Below the pieces are notes generated by a model. The model made no database searches. It worked only from the letters and a program-made list of their open reading frames with translations, and was not told the DNA's origin. Shown here in pieces: positions 32,442 to 41,855 of a stretch of DNA of 59,879 bases (the stretch's first letter is position 1; the number at the start of each line of letters is the position of its first letter). The stretch comes from Methylorubrum populi. GTDB lineage: Bacteria > Pseudomonadota > Alphaproteobacteria > Rhizobiales > Beijerinckiaceae. Location of the stretch: the NCBI RefSeq assembly GCF_002355515.1, contig NZ_AP014811.1, positions 1 through 59,879 of the forward strand, written 5' to 3'. Both the position numbers and the translations under genes were made by a program.

Positions 32442-32604
32442 GCCTCGCCACACTCTGATTGACCGCTCCATGGGAAGTTTCATGTGTGGCCGCGGAACAA
32501 ATCAGGTACAAAACGCATGATCGGTGTTAAGCTTGAAGGCAGACCATTCCCTGCTCATGGGGAAGCGAAAACAGGCAACCAACTGACGGCGGGAATAGTC
32601 CGAT

Positions 32605-33684
32605 ATGATGAAGCTGATCCGCCGTATCCGCGGCAAAGAAGAGCCCAACGATCCGCTTCCTGGCACTTCATACCGCGTAACAGGCGGCGCGCTGGTCCTC
32701 GCCGGTCTTGCGGTTATCTCGCCTGGCGTCAAGGATGCGCTACTTGCACTCGCTAATAATACTTACAACCTCGGCCTGTCACTGGATGCGCCTTGGTGGA
32801 TCGGTTTGCCTCTGGTCAGCCTCGGCCTGCTTCTCTTTATCTTGGGCTTTGTGACGGACCGTTCTGGAACCAACAAAGGACAATTTGTAGCTATCCGCCA
32901 TCAGTCATTCCAACCCTTGGCGGCCAACTTGCCGAAAGAAGCAATGCCACGGCGTATGCAGCGGCGGAAAATTCAAGTTTACGATTGCGATCTTTCTTCG
33001 TTCATGAACAGCCAGCCTGTTGATCCTGCTGGTGCTGTGCGGCTTCAGGAAAAACTTGCGCAGCACATCGCAGGTGTAAGGCGCAGCGATCACGACGCTG
33101 CGCTCGGTTACTATGGCATCGTTCATATTCCTTTCCAGTTCTTAGCTGGATGCAGCATCTCAACCTATCCAGAAGTCGCTCTTTTTGAGCTGAACCGCAA
33201 TACCAACCAATGGCATGAACTAAATACAGGGGATGGAACTAATCTAAAGCCGAAACTCATCCGCAGCATCGACCCAGCGAACCCTACTGCTGCAGTCATA
33301 CGGATCGAGATCAGCTACCCCATCTCTCCTGCCGAGCCGGCGAAGCTCATCCAAGGTCCCTACCGTGAATACGCCCTGCGTATTGAAGCTCCTGGCATCG
33401 ACAAAATCTCTCATTACGGCCAGGTTCATACAGTTTCTAAGCTTTTTCGAGAAGCACTTGATGAAATTCACAATGAACTCGGCAATGCACCCATCGTTCA
33501 CGTTTTCTATTCTGGTCCGGTTAGCCTTGGGTTTAGCCTGGGTCGCCAGATCAGCCGGACAATCCATAACCGAGTTTTTGTTTACAACTACACATCGCAA
33601 TCAAATCCAGCTTATGCATGGGGCATTGACGTCACGCGCGATAGTCCTCCGCACGAAATGGTCGTTTGGACGCGTCTTGTTTAG
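32605..33684 (+). CDS. CBASS effector: two-TM SAVED-domain protein (Cap14-like)
   Basis: The 359-residue protein has two N-terminal membrane helices (YRVTGGALVLAGLAVISPGV near 23-42, WWIGLPLVSLGLLLFILGFV near 64-83). A SAVED sensor follows, including YGIVHIPFQFLAGCSISTYP and the hallmark IVHVFYSGPVSLGFSLGRQI leading to RVFVYNY. SAVED domains bind cyclic oligonucleotides; the two-helix form disrupts the membrane and kills the infected cell. The CD-NTase gene follows after 14 bp, as an operon. GC content is clearly below the plasmid average, which suggests horizontal gain. Confidence 0.85.
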   Translation: MMKLIRRIRGKEEPNDPLPGTSYRVTGGALVLAGLAVISPGVKDALLALANNTYNLGLSLDAPWWIGLPLVSLGLLLFILGFVTDRSGTNKGQFVAIRHQSFQPLAANLPKEAMPRRMQRRKIQVYDCDLSSFMNSQPVDPAGAVRLQEKLAQHIAGVRRSDHDAALGYYGIVHIPFQFLAGCSISTYPEVALFELNRNTNQWHELNTGDGTNLKPKLIRSIDPANPTAAVIRIEISYPISPAEPAKLIQGPYREYALRIEAPGIDKISHYGQVHTVSKLFREALDEIHNELGNAPIVHVFYSGPVSLGFSLGRQISRTIHNRVFVYNYTSQSNPAYAWGIDVTRDSPPHEMVVWTRLV

Positions 33685-33698
33685 CTCTGAGGTGCTTT

Positions 33699-35087
33699 AT
33701 GTGGATGTATGACATTTCGAGCGATCTTCAAACTTTTTATGATACGCATGTGCGCCTCGGAAAAGTGCTGAGAGACGACTTGGCGGCGAAGCGTGATCTC
33801 AATCTCAACCGGCTTTACGGAGGACTTGATGATCTTGCAGCAGAAAGTGGCTTTTCACGTCCCCATCCGTACACCTGGCACAACCAGGGCAGTTACGCGA
33901 TGCACACACTCAATCAAGATCCTGCAGATCTTAACGATTACGACATCGATGTTGGGCTTATGTTCAACAAAGACGACTTGCCATCAGATTCACAGAAAGC
34001 ACGTCAACGCATAGCAGACGCACTAACGAAGAGATGCACCAATTTCACCCAAGCACCTGCTGCAAAGAAAAACGCGGTGCGCGTGGCGTATGCTGACGGC
34101 TATCATATCGATTTTGCGGTCTATCGTACCTACACGGATGCAACGGGGACCCTCCGCACCGAACATGCAAGTACGGAGTGGAAGCCCCGCGACCCGACCG
34201 CGATCAACAAGTGGTTCAGCGATTGCGTTACAAATAAAATCCCCACAGCTTGGCCAGCTATAGGCTACTATCCTAAAGTTAAGGACGGGCAATTCCGTCG
34301 TATCGTACGTTTCCTGAAGTGGTTTTCCAGGTCACGTCCCTCATGGAGCTTGCCCGGCGGCTTGATAATTTCGGCTCTTGTTGCGGAGGTTTACGCCTCA
34401 GATAGCAACCGTGATGATCGCGCACTCTATGACACCATCGTAGCCCTCGCCAACCGCCTGAACGGCAACACCAAGGTTTACAATCCTGTCACCCAGGCCG
34501 AGTTCACCGAGAACAGTGAAATACAAAGCCAAGTAAATCGCCTTAAAACCCAAATCAACATGGCGGTAGCCAAGCTCGCACCGCTTTTCGACCAGCAGAA
34601 TTGCACGCGAGACAAGGCTAGATCTGCCTGGGATTGGGTTTTCAATCACCAGTTCTGGGCGGGCAAAGAGAAGGTTCAGAAGGCTGCACTGGACGAGGAG
34701 CTTAATGCGTCAGCCCTCGCACCATACTATGTTAAGATTAAGTGTGAGCTATCCGGAACATATGGTGGAAAAACCTACCGGGAATACGCCAGTGGCGGAG
34801 GCGTTTTGCAGAAAAACACGTATCTTAAATTCACGGTCCTGGGCACGAATGTGCCGTCGCCGTATCTGATTACATGGGAGACTAGGAACAGCGGCGACGA
34901 GGCCTCCGATGACAATGCTCTTTTGAGTATTACCCAGCCAAGCCACGGTTATTCGTATTGGACTGGTACCGCATACAAAGGCAATCATCAGATGGTGTGT
35001 AAAATTACTCGAAACGGCATTGTTGTAGCTCAAACATCCCACTTGGTACGCGTTGCGGCAGGCAAGTGGTGGAGCCGTTCTAGATAA
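33699..35087 (+). CDS. cdnX: CBASS CD-NTase with C-terminal AGS-C sensor domain
   Basis: The protein has 462 residues from ATG 33699, with GAGG eight bases upstream. The nucleotidyltransferase core has NQGSYAMHT (GS at 64-65), DYDIDVGLMF with Asp82 and Asp84, and the third Asp138 in YHIDFAVYR. The helical part contains RRIVRFLKWFSRSRPSWSLP. The last 110 residues (YYVKIKCELSGTYGGKTYRE, YLITWETRNSGDEASDDNAL, GNHQMVCKITRNGIVVAQTS) fit the Ig-like AGS-C sensor found with SMODS enzymes. It makes a cyclic oligonucleotide on phage infection to activate the upstream SAVED protein. No Cap2/Cap3 genes follow, so the system is minimal (type I). The symbol is a generic placeholder because the CD-NTase clade is unknown. 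Confidence 0.85.
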   Translation: MWMYDISSDLQTFYDTHVRLGKVLRDDLAAKRDLNLNRLYGGLDDLAAESGFSRPHPYTWHNQGSYAMHTLNQDPADLNDYDIDVGLMFNKDDLPSDSQKARQRIADALTKRCTNFTQAPAAKKNAVRVAYADGYHIDFAVYRTYTDATGTLRTEHASTEWKPRDPTAINKWFSDCVTNKIPTAWPAIGYYPKVKDGQFRRIVRFLKWFSRSRPSWSLPGGLIISALVAEVYASDSNRDDRALYDTIVALANRLNGNTKVYNPVTQAEFTENSEIQSQVNRLKTQINMAVAKLAPLFDQQNCTRDKARSAWDWVFNHQFWAGKEKVQKAALDEELNASALAPYYVKIKCELSGTYGGKTYREYASGGGVLQKNTYLKFTVLGTNVPSPYLITWETRNSGDEASDDNALLSITQPSHGYSYWTGTAYKGNHQMVCKITRNGIVVAQTSHLVRVAAGKWWSRSR

Positions 35088-35089
35088 GC

Positions 35090-35507
35090 CTAAACTCGTA
35101 GCAGCTCGCCCCACCGCGTCGTGTACCGCTGTGAAAGGTACTCCGCCCGCAGTTTCCAGGGGCGATCCTGCCCGCTGCACGCGTAGCGCACGCGATCCCG
35201 CCCGTAGCGGGCGTTGAGAGCGTCCATCGCCTGCATCAGGGCTGACCGCTCGGCACGATCCGGCCGCAGGAACAGTGAGCCCTGCTCGGCCTCTGCCGGG
35301 TGCAGATCGAGCAGGAGGATGCCGCATTTCTTGTAGCGGAACCCCGGCTTGTAGATCCCCCGCAGGCCCCATAGGGCCGCGCGGATCAACCGGGCGGTGT
35401 CGCTGGTGCCGATCGTCAGCCGCACGTGCCGGGTTGCGTATTACTGGGCGTCCTCCGGCTTGTGCCGGTTGGTGGTGAGCATCACCACCACGGCGGCGGT
35501 TGCCAGG
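35090..35507 (-). pseudogene. umuC: umuC-like DNA polymerase V subunit, 3' remnant
   Basis: Read leftwards from the IS21 end, LATAAVVVMLTTNRHKPEDAQ meets a TAA, then YATRHVRLTIGTSDTARLIR, ALWGLRGIYKPGFRYKKCGI and a C-terminus ending LSQRYTTRWGELLRV. This is the UmuC little-finger and DUF4113 region. The stop interrupts the expected DPQYSATR-like run, so the gene was already dead. It ends 2 bp from the convergent CBASS gene. The upstream half is at 39056-39528. Confidence 0.85.
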
Positions 35508-36738
35508 TGTCAGGCGACACGGCAAACTGACCCCCTGACGACATGAGGAACTGCCCCCCTCATTGGGAGGTCAGGATGGTTAGGACGGACGGAGGAGTTT
35601 CTCTGCGGTTGAACGCACCGCGGGGGGACGAGATGAAGACGCCGGACGATGTGTCGGCGATGGCGCGTCTGAAGGGGCTCGGCTGGGGCTCGAAGCGGAT
35701 CGCGGCGGAGCTTGGGTGTTCACGCAACACGGTGAAGCGATGGCTTCAGTATGGGGATTGGCGTCCCTGCGTGACGCCGTCTCGGTCGAAGAAGTTGGAC
35801 GGGCTTTCCGATTGGCTGGCCGATCGCTTCCGGCGTCACGCCGGCAACGCTGACGTCCTTCGGCAGGAACTGGCGGCCGAGAAGGCGATCCATGTCAGCC
35901 TGCGCACCGTCGAGCGTGCGGTGGCGCCGCTGCGTCGGGAGCTTGTGGCGGAAGCCCGTGCCACGGTCCGGTTCGAGACGCGGCCGGGAGAGCAGTTGCA
36001 GATCGACTTCGGCGAGCGTCGCGTCGAGATCTGTGGGGTCCAGACCAAGGTGTTCTTCTTCGTGGCGACGCTGGGCTACTCGCGCCGGCTGCATGTACGC
36101 GCCTTCGGGCACGAGAAGCAGGACAGTTGGTTCACCGGGATGGAGAGCGCGTTCCAGGCCTTCGGTGGGGTGCCGCGCGAGGTGCTTCTCGACAATGCCC
36201 GAGCGCTGATCCTGCACCACGATCCGTCGAGCCGGGAGGTCGTGCTTCATCCACGGCTGCATGCCTTCGCTCGGCATTGGGGCTTCCGGGTTCGGGCCTG
36301 CGCGCCGTACCGGGCCCGAACCAAGGGCAAGGACGAACGCGGCGTCGGCTACGTGAAGAAGAATGCGATCGCCGGTCGCCGCTTCGAGAGCTGGGCCGCG
36401 ATGGAGGCGCATCTCGACGCGTGGACGCGGGACGTGGCGGATCTGCGCGTCCACGGCACGACGGGGGAGGCACCGCGGCATCGCTTCGATCGTGACGAAG
36501 GCGGCGCGTTGAAGCCGCTGGCAGGCCTGCCGCCCTTCACGACGGCACGGGATCTCGTGCGCTGCGTCGGGGCGGATTGCGCCGTGGCGGTCGACGGCAA
36601 CGCCTACTCGGTTCCGTGGCGTCTGATCGGCGAGCGCGTCCGGGTCACGGTCGGAAGCGAGATCGTTCGGGTGCATCATGGCGGCCACGAGATTGCGGTC
36701 CATGCCGAGCTCAAGGGGCGCCACGGCCGGGTCGTCGA

Positions 36739-38060
36739 GGGACTGTCAGGATTTCCGTGTGTGGCCGGGCGGTTGATCATCAGGCCGCCATGGCTCTGAT
36801 GAAACGTTCGCCGAAGATCACGGCAAATTGCGCCTTCGCCATGGTCCACTCACGTGGTGGCATCTTCCACTCTTTCTCCGACCGATTCAAGATCAGGTAG
36901 AGCAGCTTGGTGGCGGCCTCGTCGCTGGGGAAGTGTCCCCTGGCCCTGACAGCCCGCCTGAGCTTCGAGTTCAAAGCTTCGATGGCGTTCGTAGTGTAGA
37001 TGATCCGGCGGACCTCGTCGGGGAACGCAAAAAACGGGATCACCTCGCCCCAGGCGCGCCGCCAGCTCTGGCCGATGGCGGGATAGCGCTGCCCCCAAGG
37101 GCCAGCCTCAAATGCTGTCAGCGCCTTTTCGGCGGCATCTGCGTCGGTGGCACGGTAAATCTCCTTGAGCGCGCTGGCGAGGTTCTTTCGGTCCTTCCAG
37201 GAGACGAAGTCCATCGAGTTGCGCAGCAGGTGAACGATGCAGGTCTGGACGATCGCATCGGGGAACACTGCGGTGATCGCATCGGGAAAGCCCTTCAGGC
37301 CGTCAACGACGGCCAGCAGGATGTCTTCAACGCCACGGTTGCGAAGCTCGTTCATCACCCGAAGCCAGAACTTGGCACCCTCATTCTGCTCGAGCCACAA
37401 GCCGAGCACCTCCTTTGCGCCGTCGGCGCGGACGCCCAGCGCAATGTGGATCGCCTTGTTGCGCACCATGCCCTCGTCGCGGATCTTGACCCGGATCGCG
37501 TCGAAGAAGACCAGCGGGTAAACCGGATCGAGCGGCCGCTGCTGCCAAGTGGCGACCTCATCGAGCACGGCGTCGGTCACCGTGCTAATCAAATCGGGTG
37601 AGACGTCGATGCCGTATAGATCGTGCAGGTGCCTGGTGATCTCGCGGGTGCTCATGCCGCGCGCGTACATCGACACGATCTTGTCGTCGAAGCCGGGAAA
37701 GCGGCGTTGATACTTGGCGATCAACTGCGGGTCGAAGCTCGACTGGCGATCGCGCGGCACGTCGATCGCCAACTTGCCGGTGTCGGTCATTACCGTCTTC
37801 CGACCGTAGCCGTTGCGCATGTTGCCGGCGCCGTCTTCGCCAGCGAGGTGGTGATCCATCTCCGCATTCAGGGCACGCTCTGTCAGCGCCTTCTTCAGCG
37901 AATCGAGCAGACCGCCCTGCTCGAAGGCGGCACTGGCAGTGCCGCCCGCCAAAAGCTGATCGAGAAGCTCATTCGGTATGGCAGGTTCTTTGCGTCGTGA
38001 CATAGTGGGACTCCTTGTTGCCCATTATGCCCGGCCACACACGGAAATCCTGACAGTCCC
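36739..38060 (-). mobile_element. IS256-family element inside istA
   Basis: The element is 1322 bp with ends GGGACTGTCAGGATTTCCGT, followed on both sides by GTGTGGCCGGG, as inverted repeats. The perfect 8-bp duplication GTCGTCGA lies at 36731-36738 and 38061-38068. The transposase reads on the minus strand. It is the youngest layer at this locus: IS256 in IS21 in umuC. Confidence 0.92.
36780..38003 (-). CDS. IS256-family transposase (in istA)
   Basis: The 407-residue mutator-type transposase begins MSRRKEPAIPNELLDQLLAG. The family motifs are present: NGYGRKTVMTDTGKLAIDVP, FPGFDDKIVSMYARGMSTRE, VVFFDAIRVKIRDEGMVRNK-like first Asp block (YPLVFFDAIRVKI), ILLAVVDGLKGFPDAITAVF and YTTNAIEALNSKLRRAVRAR with the Glu. 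It is complete and of normal length, so it is likely active. It differs strongly from the second IS256 transposase at 40489. Confidence 0.92.
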   Translation of the reverse strand: MSRRKEPAIPNELLDQLLAGGTASAAFEQGGLLDSLKKALTERALNAEMDHHLAGEDGAGNMRNGYGRKTVMTDTGKLAIDVPRDRQSSFDPQLIAKYQRRFPGFDDKIVSMYARGMSTREITRHLHDLYGIDVSPDLISTVTDAVLDEVATWQQRPLDPVYPLVFFDAIRVKIRDEGMVRNKAIHIALGVRADGAKEVLGLWLEQNEGAKFWLRVMNELRNRGVEDILLAVVDGLKGFPDAITAVFPDAIVQTCIVHLLRNSMDFVSWKDRKNLASALKEIYRATDADAAEKALTAFEAGPWGQRYPAIGQSWRRAWGEVIPFFAFPDEVRRIIYTTNAIEALNSKLRRAVRARGHFPSDEAATKLLYLILNRSEKEWKMPPREWTMAKAQFAVIFGERFIRAMAA

Positions 38061-38203
38061 GTCGTCGACGACCGACACCTAGCCGGCCTGGTCGGCACCA
38101 GGGAGCGCCCTGTCAGTGTCGTTTCGTCCGCACCGCTCCCGGCCATCTCGGCGCTGCTGCGTCCGTTGGCGGAGTACGAGGCCGTCGCGGGGGGGTCGTT
38201 CTG

Positions 38204-39022
38204 ATGGACGCGCACGACCACCTCACCGCACTGCTGGACCGCCTGAAGCTGACCGTGCTCCGTGATCAGCTCGACAGCCTGATCGACGAGGCGGGGCGCC
38301 GGGACCTGACGATCCGCGAGGCGCTGACCTTGTTTTGCGAGCGCGAGGTCGCTCGCCGGGATCAGCGGCGGATCGACATGAGCTTTGGTCTTGCGCGTTT
38401 CCCGTTCGTGCGCGACCTCACGGGCTTCGATTACGGGGCGCAGCCGTCGCTGGACAAGGCACAGATCCGCGAAATCGCCACCGGACGCTTCATCGCCAAC
38501 GGCGAGGCAGTTCTCCTCCTCGGGCCGCCGGGCGTCGGCAAGACACATCTGGCGGTCGCACTCGGCCGGGAAGCCATCGTGGCGGGCTACACGGTGCTGT
38601 TCACGCCCGCGACGACGTTGGTGGCGCAGCTCGCAAAGGCTCATGGGGAAGGCCGGCTCGAGGAGCGGCTCACCCATTACGCCAAACCAAAGCTCCTGAT
38701 CATCGACGAACTCGGCTACCTGCCCTTCGAGCCCGATGCCGCGCACCTGTTCTTCCAGCTCGTGAGCCGTCGTTACGAGCGCGGCGCCATGCTCATCACG
38801 TCGAACCGGGCTGTGGGCGAATGGGGCAGCGTCTTCGGCGATCCGGTGGTGGCGACGGCAATCCTGGATCGCCTGCTCCACCACAGTCACGTGATCACAA
38901 TCCGGGGCGACAGCTACCGGCTTCGCGAAAAGCGTCGCAGTGGTCTTCTGCAGAAGACCACTGCGACGCTCAGCCCGCATCAGTCGGACAAGGCAAACGG
39001 CACCGGGGTCAGTTCCTCGTGA
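38204..39022 (+). CDS. istB: IS21 helper ATPase IstB
   Basis: The 272-residue protein has the DnaC-like AAA+ fold: Walker A LLLGPPGVGKTHLAVALGRE near 108-126 and Walker B KLLIIDELGYLPFEPDAAHL near 165-184. Sensor motifs AMLITSNRAVGEWGSVFGDP and TAILDRLLHHSHVITIRGDS follow. It overlaps the istA stop by one base, so it was translationally coupled. IstB selects the target and stimulates IstA. With istA broken, it can act only for other IS21 copies. Confidence 0.92.
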   Translation: MDAHDHLTALLDRLKLTVLRDQLDSLIDEAGRRDLTIREALTLFCEREVARRDQRRIDMSFGLARFPFVRDLTGFDYGAQPSLDKAQIREIATGRFIANGEAVLLLGPPGVGKTHLAVALGREAIVAGYTVLFTPATTLVAQLAKAHGEGRLEERLTHYAKPKLLIIDELGYLPFEPDAAHLFFQLVSRRYERGAMLITSNRAVGEWGSVFGDPVVATAILDRLLHHSHVITIRGDSYRLREKRRSGLLQKTTATLSPHQSDKANGTGVSSS

Positions 39023-39055
39023 CGCAAAGGGGTCAGTTCCGGATGTCGCTGGACA

Positions 39056-39528
39056 CCAGGCCCTGCGCGCATCTTCTGCGCCGCATACGAGGTGTAGGCG
39101 GTCAACGCCTCGGCCAGCTCATCAAAGCCCTCCACGGCCCGGGCAAAGCTGCGTGAGCAGCAGATGGTTTTGCTGTCGGGGCTGTCCTGTTCGAGGTCAA
39201 GGCACGGGGTGCCCTGTAGCTCCATCACCGTCCGTTGCAGGACGACGTTGAACCGCTCGCGGATGCGCGTGGGGTTGGCGTCCCGGAGCTTGAGCGGGGA
39301 GGTGATGCTAAGGGCTGCCAGGGGCGGCGCCAGGCCGCGGCCGATGCCCCACACGTCGCCTAGCTCCATCTTGGCCAAGGCGGCCGTCTGGCTGGCCTCG
39401 TCAGGCAGGTAGCACACCCCTCCGCTGAGGGGGTCCTTCTTAGCGGTGCGGTTCGCCACCTTCGCCAGGGTCTTCGTGGTGCTGATCCCGACGCACACGG
39501 GGATTTCGCATCGCCCTGACACAGTTCT
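39056..39528 (-). pseudogene. umuC: umuC-like DNA polymerase V subunit, central remnant
   Basis: Reading leftwards, CEIPVCVGISTTKTLAKVAN, RTAKKDPLSGGVCYLPDEAS, MELGDVWGIGRGLAPPLAAL, RERFNVVLQRTVMELQGTPC and SRSFARAVEGFDELAEALTA form the UmuC palm-thumb region. The frame shifts near AAQKMRAGPG relative to the 3' part at 35507. Nothing UmuC-like precedes about 39528: the catalytic N-terminus (DNAS-type motif and the SDE site) is missing. This is a decayed SOS gene that hosted the IS21 element. Confidence 0.85.
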
Positions 39529-39599
39529 TTGACGGCGAAGCAGATCCCCGCACTCGCGCCAAGCTTGGCCTATCCTGAGGTTGGCGATCGGGCGCGCGC

Positions 39600-40456
39600 C
39601 ACTTACGGCATACCGTTTATGGTTTATGGCACGCGCGGGGCTTAAGAAGGATGGGAACACACGCCCCAAAACGGCGGAATTCCTACACTTTTACGGGAAA
39701 CCACGCCCCAAAAGTGCCGGCAGCGGTTCGTCCTCTCCCCCACCGAACCCGTCGTTTTGGGAGCTCTTTAAGCGGTCACCTGCGACCGCATAGATCTCAC
39801 TGCGCTATGCGCAGTGGCAAGACCTCTCAGGACGGCGTCAGGGCCAGTTTCGGGGATACAGGCTCACCCAGTCGGTTGTGCAGCCCAGAAGCCCTCCAGA
39901 AGTCGTGCTGCTGCCTGTGCCACTCACCTTCTCGGCAGCAAGAATCGTCCGCCCATCGGGCGGACCCCTATGAGAGTTAGCCGGCGAAGGCGGCTTCCGG
40001 TTTGGGTGGGGGAGCGGGTTTTTGGCGGAGCCAAAAAGGGGCGGGCTTTCCTCTTGCGCGAACCTCTCCAGGGTTTTTGCACTGCTGGTCCACATGTCGT
40101 GGTGAAGCCCGAAGTGCACCCGCTATGTCTGTTAAGGTCTCTTTAAGTATCTATAAAAGAGGTCTATACGAAAATTCACCATTGGTAACAGTAACTTAGA
40201 TGCGGTTTTTGGGGCGTGGTTTCCGCCATTCTGGGGCGTGGTTTCCGGGTTTTGGGGCGTCACTTCCGGATTTTTGGGGCGTGGTTTCACTTATCCACAG
40301 GCGGCCGCGTGACCGGGCCTGAGCAGACTTTTGGGGCGTTCTTTCCGGGACAGCAGGCACGCTGACGGGTCTTAGGGCGCTGTTGGCCCAGTCTGATCGT
40401 CTCAGATTTTCTGCGCAAAGCGTTCTGGTGCTTTTGGGGCGTCACTTCCGGGTCGG
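39600..40456. other. oriV: Plasmid replication origin region (oriV) with iterons
   Basis: No gene fits this stretch. It holds eight iterons of the type TTTTGGGGCGTGGTTTCCG: two inverted (39653-39671, 39694-39713) and six direct (40207, 40229, 40250, 40272, 40329, 40432). It also has an AT-rich block at 40130-40203 and an exact DnaA box, TTATCCACA, at 40291-40299. The first four direct copies are spaced 21-22 bp, two helical turns. This is the arrangement of an iteron-controlled origin. The last iteron abuts the IS256 insertion. Confidence 0.85.
40207..40290 (+). repeat. Four phased iterons
   Basis: Copies start at 40207, 40229, 40250 and 40272 with the core GGGGCGT and a TTTCCG or CTTCCG tail. 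The 21-22-bp period places them on one helix face, as needed for cooperative RepA binding. The DnaA box follows at once at 40291. Confidence 0.88.
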
Positions 40457-41855
40457 GAGCTATGCAGGATTTTAGGTGACGGAGGCGGTCAGGCGGCGCG
40501 GTGATCTGGGCTCGCGGTGACCTCGGTCCCGTCGCGGAAGATGACGCCGGCCACGACCTTCGGCAACTGGTTTTCGCCCTTCAACCGTCGCCAGGTTTTC
40601 GAGGCTGCCATCACCAGCTTGAACACCATCAGCTTGGCGGTCGTGGCCGAGAGTGCACCTTTGGTCCGCACGGTCCGATGCCGCACCGTGGCGAACACGC
40701 TCTCGATCGGGTTCGAGCTGCGCAGGTGGTCCCAGTGCTCGGCCGGGAAGTCGTAGAACGCCAGCAGCGCCTCCCGGTCCTTGGTCAGGCAGGTGGCGGC
40801 GCGCGGGTACTTGGCCCCGTACTTCTCGACGAAGACAGCCAGCGCCGCCTCGGCCGCCGCCCGGGTCGGCGCACCGTGGATCTCACGCAGATCCACCTTC
40901 ATCGCGCCCTGAACGGACTTCGGCACCTTGTCGAGGACGTTGGCCGCTTTGTGAACCCAACACCGTTGGTGAGCGGTGCCCGGAAAGACCTCGTCCAGGG
41001 CCTGCCAGAAGCCGAGTGCGCCGTCGCCGACCGCGATCTCGGGCGCGATCGACAGCCCACGCCGCTTCACGTCGACGAGCAGCTCGCGCCAGCTCTGGGC
41101 GCTCTCGCGCACGCCCACCTGGAAGCCGACGAGTTCTTTCCGGCCCTCGGGCGTCGCCCCGATCAGCACGAGCATGCACTCGGCCTGGTCCTCCATCCGG
41201 GCCTGCAGGTAGACGCCGTCGGCCCAGACATAGACGTAGCGGCGTGCGGAGAGATCGCGGCCCTGCCAGCGGGCATACTCGTCCGCCCAGGCCGCGGTCA
41301 GCCGGGCAATGACGGCCGGCGAGAGGTTCGGAGCATCCCGACCCAGAAGGGCGGCCAGCGCCTCCTGGAAGTCGCCGGTCGAGACACCGCGTAGGTACAG
41401 GACCGGCAGTAACGCATCCAGGCTGCGGGTGCGCCGCGCCCACTTCGGCAGGAGCGTCGAGGTGAACCGAACCCGGTCCTCAGATCCGCTCGCGCCGCGA
41501 TCTCGGACACGAACCCGCGCCACCGGCACCGGGCCGATGCCGGTCTGGATCGCCCGCTCCGGGCCATGGCCGTGCCGCACCAGCCGCGCGCGTCCGTCCG
41601 GAAGCCGCAGATCCTGCATCGCGCTCAGGAACGCGTCCGCCTCCATCTCAACAGCTTGGGCGAGCAGGCGGCGGGCCCCGGCGCGCAGCACCTCGGTCAG
41701 GGGATCGTCGAGGTCTTCGGGCTGACGAAGCCGGACGATGTTGGTAGGTGTCTCCATGGCGTATCGCTCTCGCTGAGAGGTTCTGGCAGGCTTCGACACC
41801 CGCCTCGATACGCCGCCTTCAACACACCGTCGTCACCCAATCTCCCGCATAGCTC
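40457..41855 (-). mobile_element. IS256-family element in the origin region
   Basis: Ends GAGCTATGCAGGATTTTAGG at 40457 and the complement of GAGCTATGCGGGAGATTGGG ending at 41855 are inverted repeats. The 9-bp duplication CCGGGTCGG lies at 40448-40456 and 41856-41864; its left copy overlaps the end of the sixth iteron. It separates the iteron cluster from a seventh iteron at 41938 and the 3' end of repA. Confidence 0.9.
40489..41757 (-). CDS. IS256-family transposase (in oriV)
   Basis: The protein has 422 residues from ATG 41757 (METPTNIVRLRQPEDLDDPL). Mutator-family features: LLPVLYLRGVSTGDFQEALA, YVWADGVYLQARMEDQAECM with the first Asp, EIAVGDGALGFWQALDEVFP, TAHQRCWVHKAANVLDKVPK and LRSSNPIESVFATVRHRTVR with the Glu. 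It appears complete. A 60-bp relative of its upstream end survives alone at 21514-21573, so this element has moved within the replicon before. Confidence 0.92.
   Translation of the reverse strand: METPTNIVRLRQPEDLDDPLTEVLRAGARRLLAQAVEMEADAFLSAMQDLRLPDGRARLVRHGHGPERAIQTGIGPVPVARVRVRDRGASGSEDRVRFTSTLLPKWARRTRSLDALLPVLYLRGVSTGDFQEALAALLGRDAPNLSPAVIARLTAAWADEYARWQGRDLSARRYVYVWADGVYLQARMEDQAECMLVLIGATPEGRKELVGFQVGVRESAQSWRELLVDVKRRGLSIAPEIAVGDGALGFWQALDEVFPGTAHQRCWVHKAANVLDKVPKSVQGAMKVDLREIHGAPTRAAAEAALAVFVEKYGAKYPRAATCLTKDREALLAFYDFPAEHWDHLRSSNPIESVFATVRHRTVRTKGALSATTAKLMVFKLVMAASKTWRRLKGENQLPKVVAGVIFRDGTEVTASPDHRAA

Larger units (their letters stand above)
35576..38204 (+). pseudogene. istA: IS21 transposase IstA, split by IS256
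   Basis: From ATG 35576 (GGGAGG upstream) the frame reads MVRTDGGVSLRLNAPRGDEM, an HTH (WGSKRIAAELGCSRNTVKRW) and the integrase core (LQIDFGERRVEICGVQTKV, LDNARALILHH, KDERGVGYVKKNAIAGRRFE). At 36738 it meets the IS256 end. Removing 36739-38060 with one GTCGTCGA copy restores HGRVVDDRHLAGLVGTRERP to the stop at 38202-38204. The gene was therefore intact before the IS256 arrived. Confidence 0.88.
35508..39055 (+). mobile_element. IS21-family element inserted in umuC
   Basis: Ends TGTCAGGCGACACGGCAAAC at 35508 and the complement of TGTCCAGCGACATCCGGAAC ending at 39055 each lead into ACTGACCCC. CCAGG flanks both (35503-35507 and 39056-39060), a 5-bp duplication within the IS21 range. It carries istA and istB with a 1-bp overlap, and istA holds an IS256 copy. 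Without that copy the element is about 2.2 kb. Confidence 0.88.

Noticed and set aside
40205..40460. CRISPR-like array
   Set aside because: The regularly spaced TTTTGGGGCGT units are 19 bp with short, non-unique spacers and lie next to a DnaA box and repA; they are iterons.
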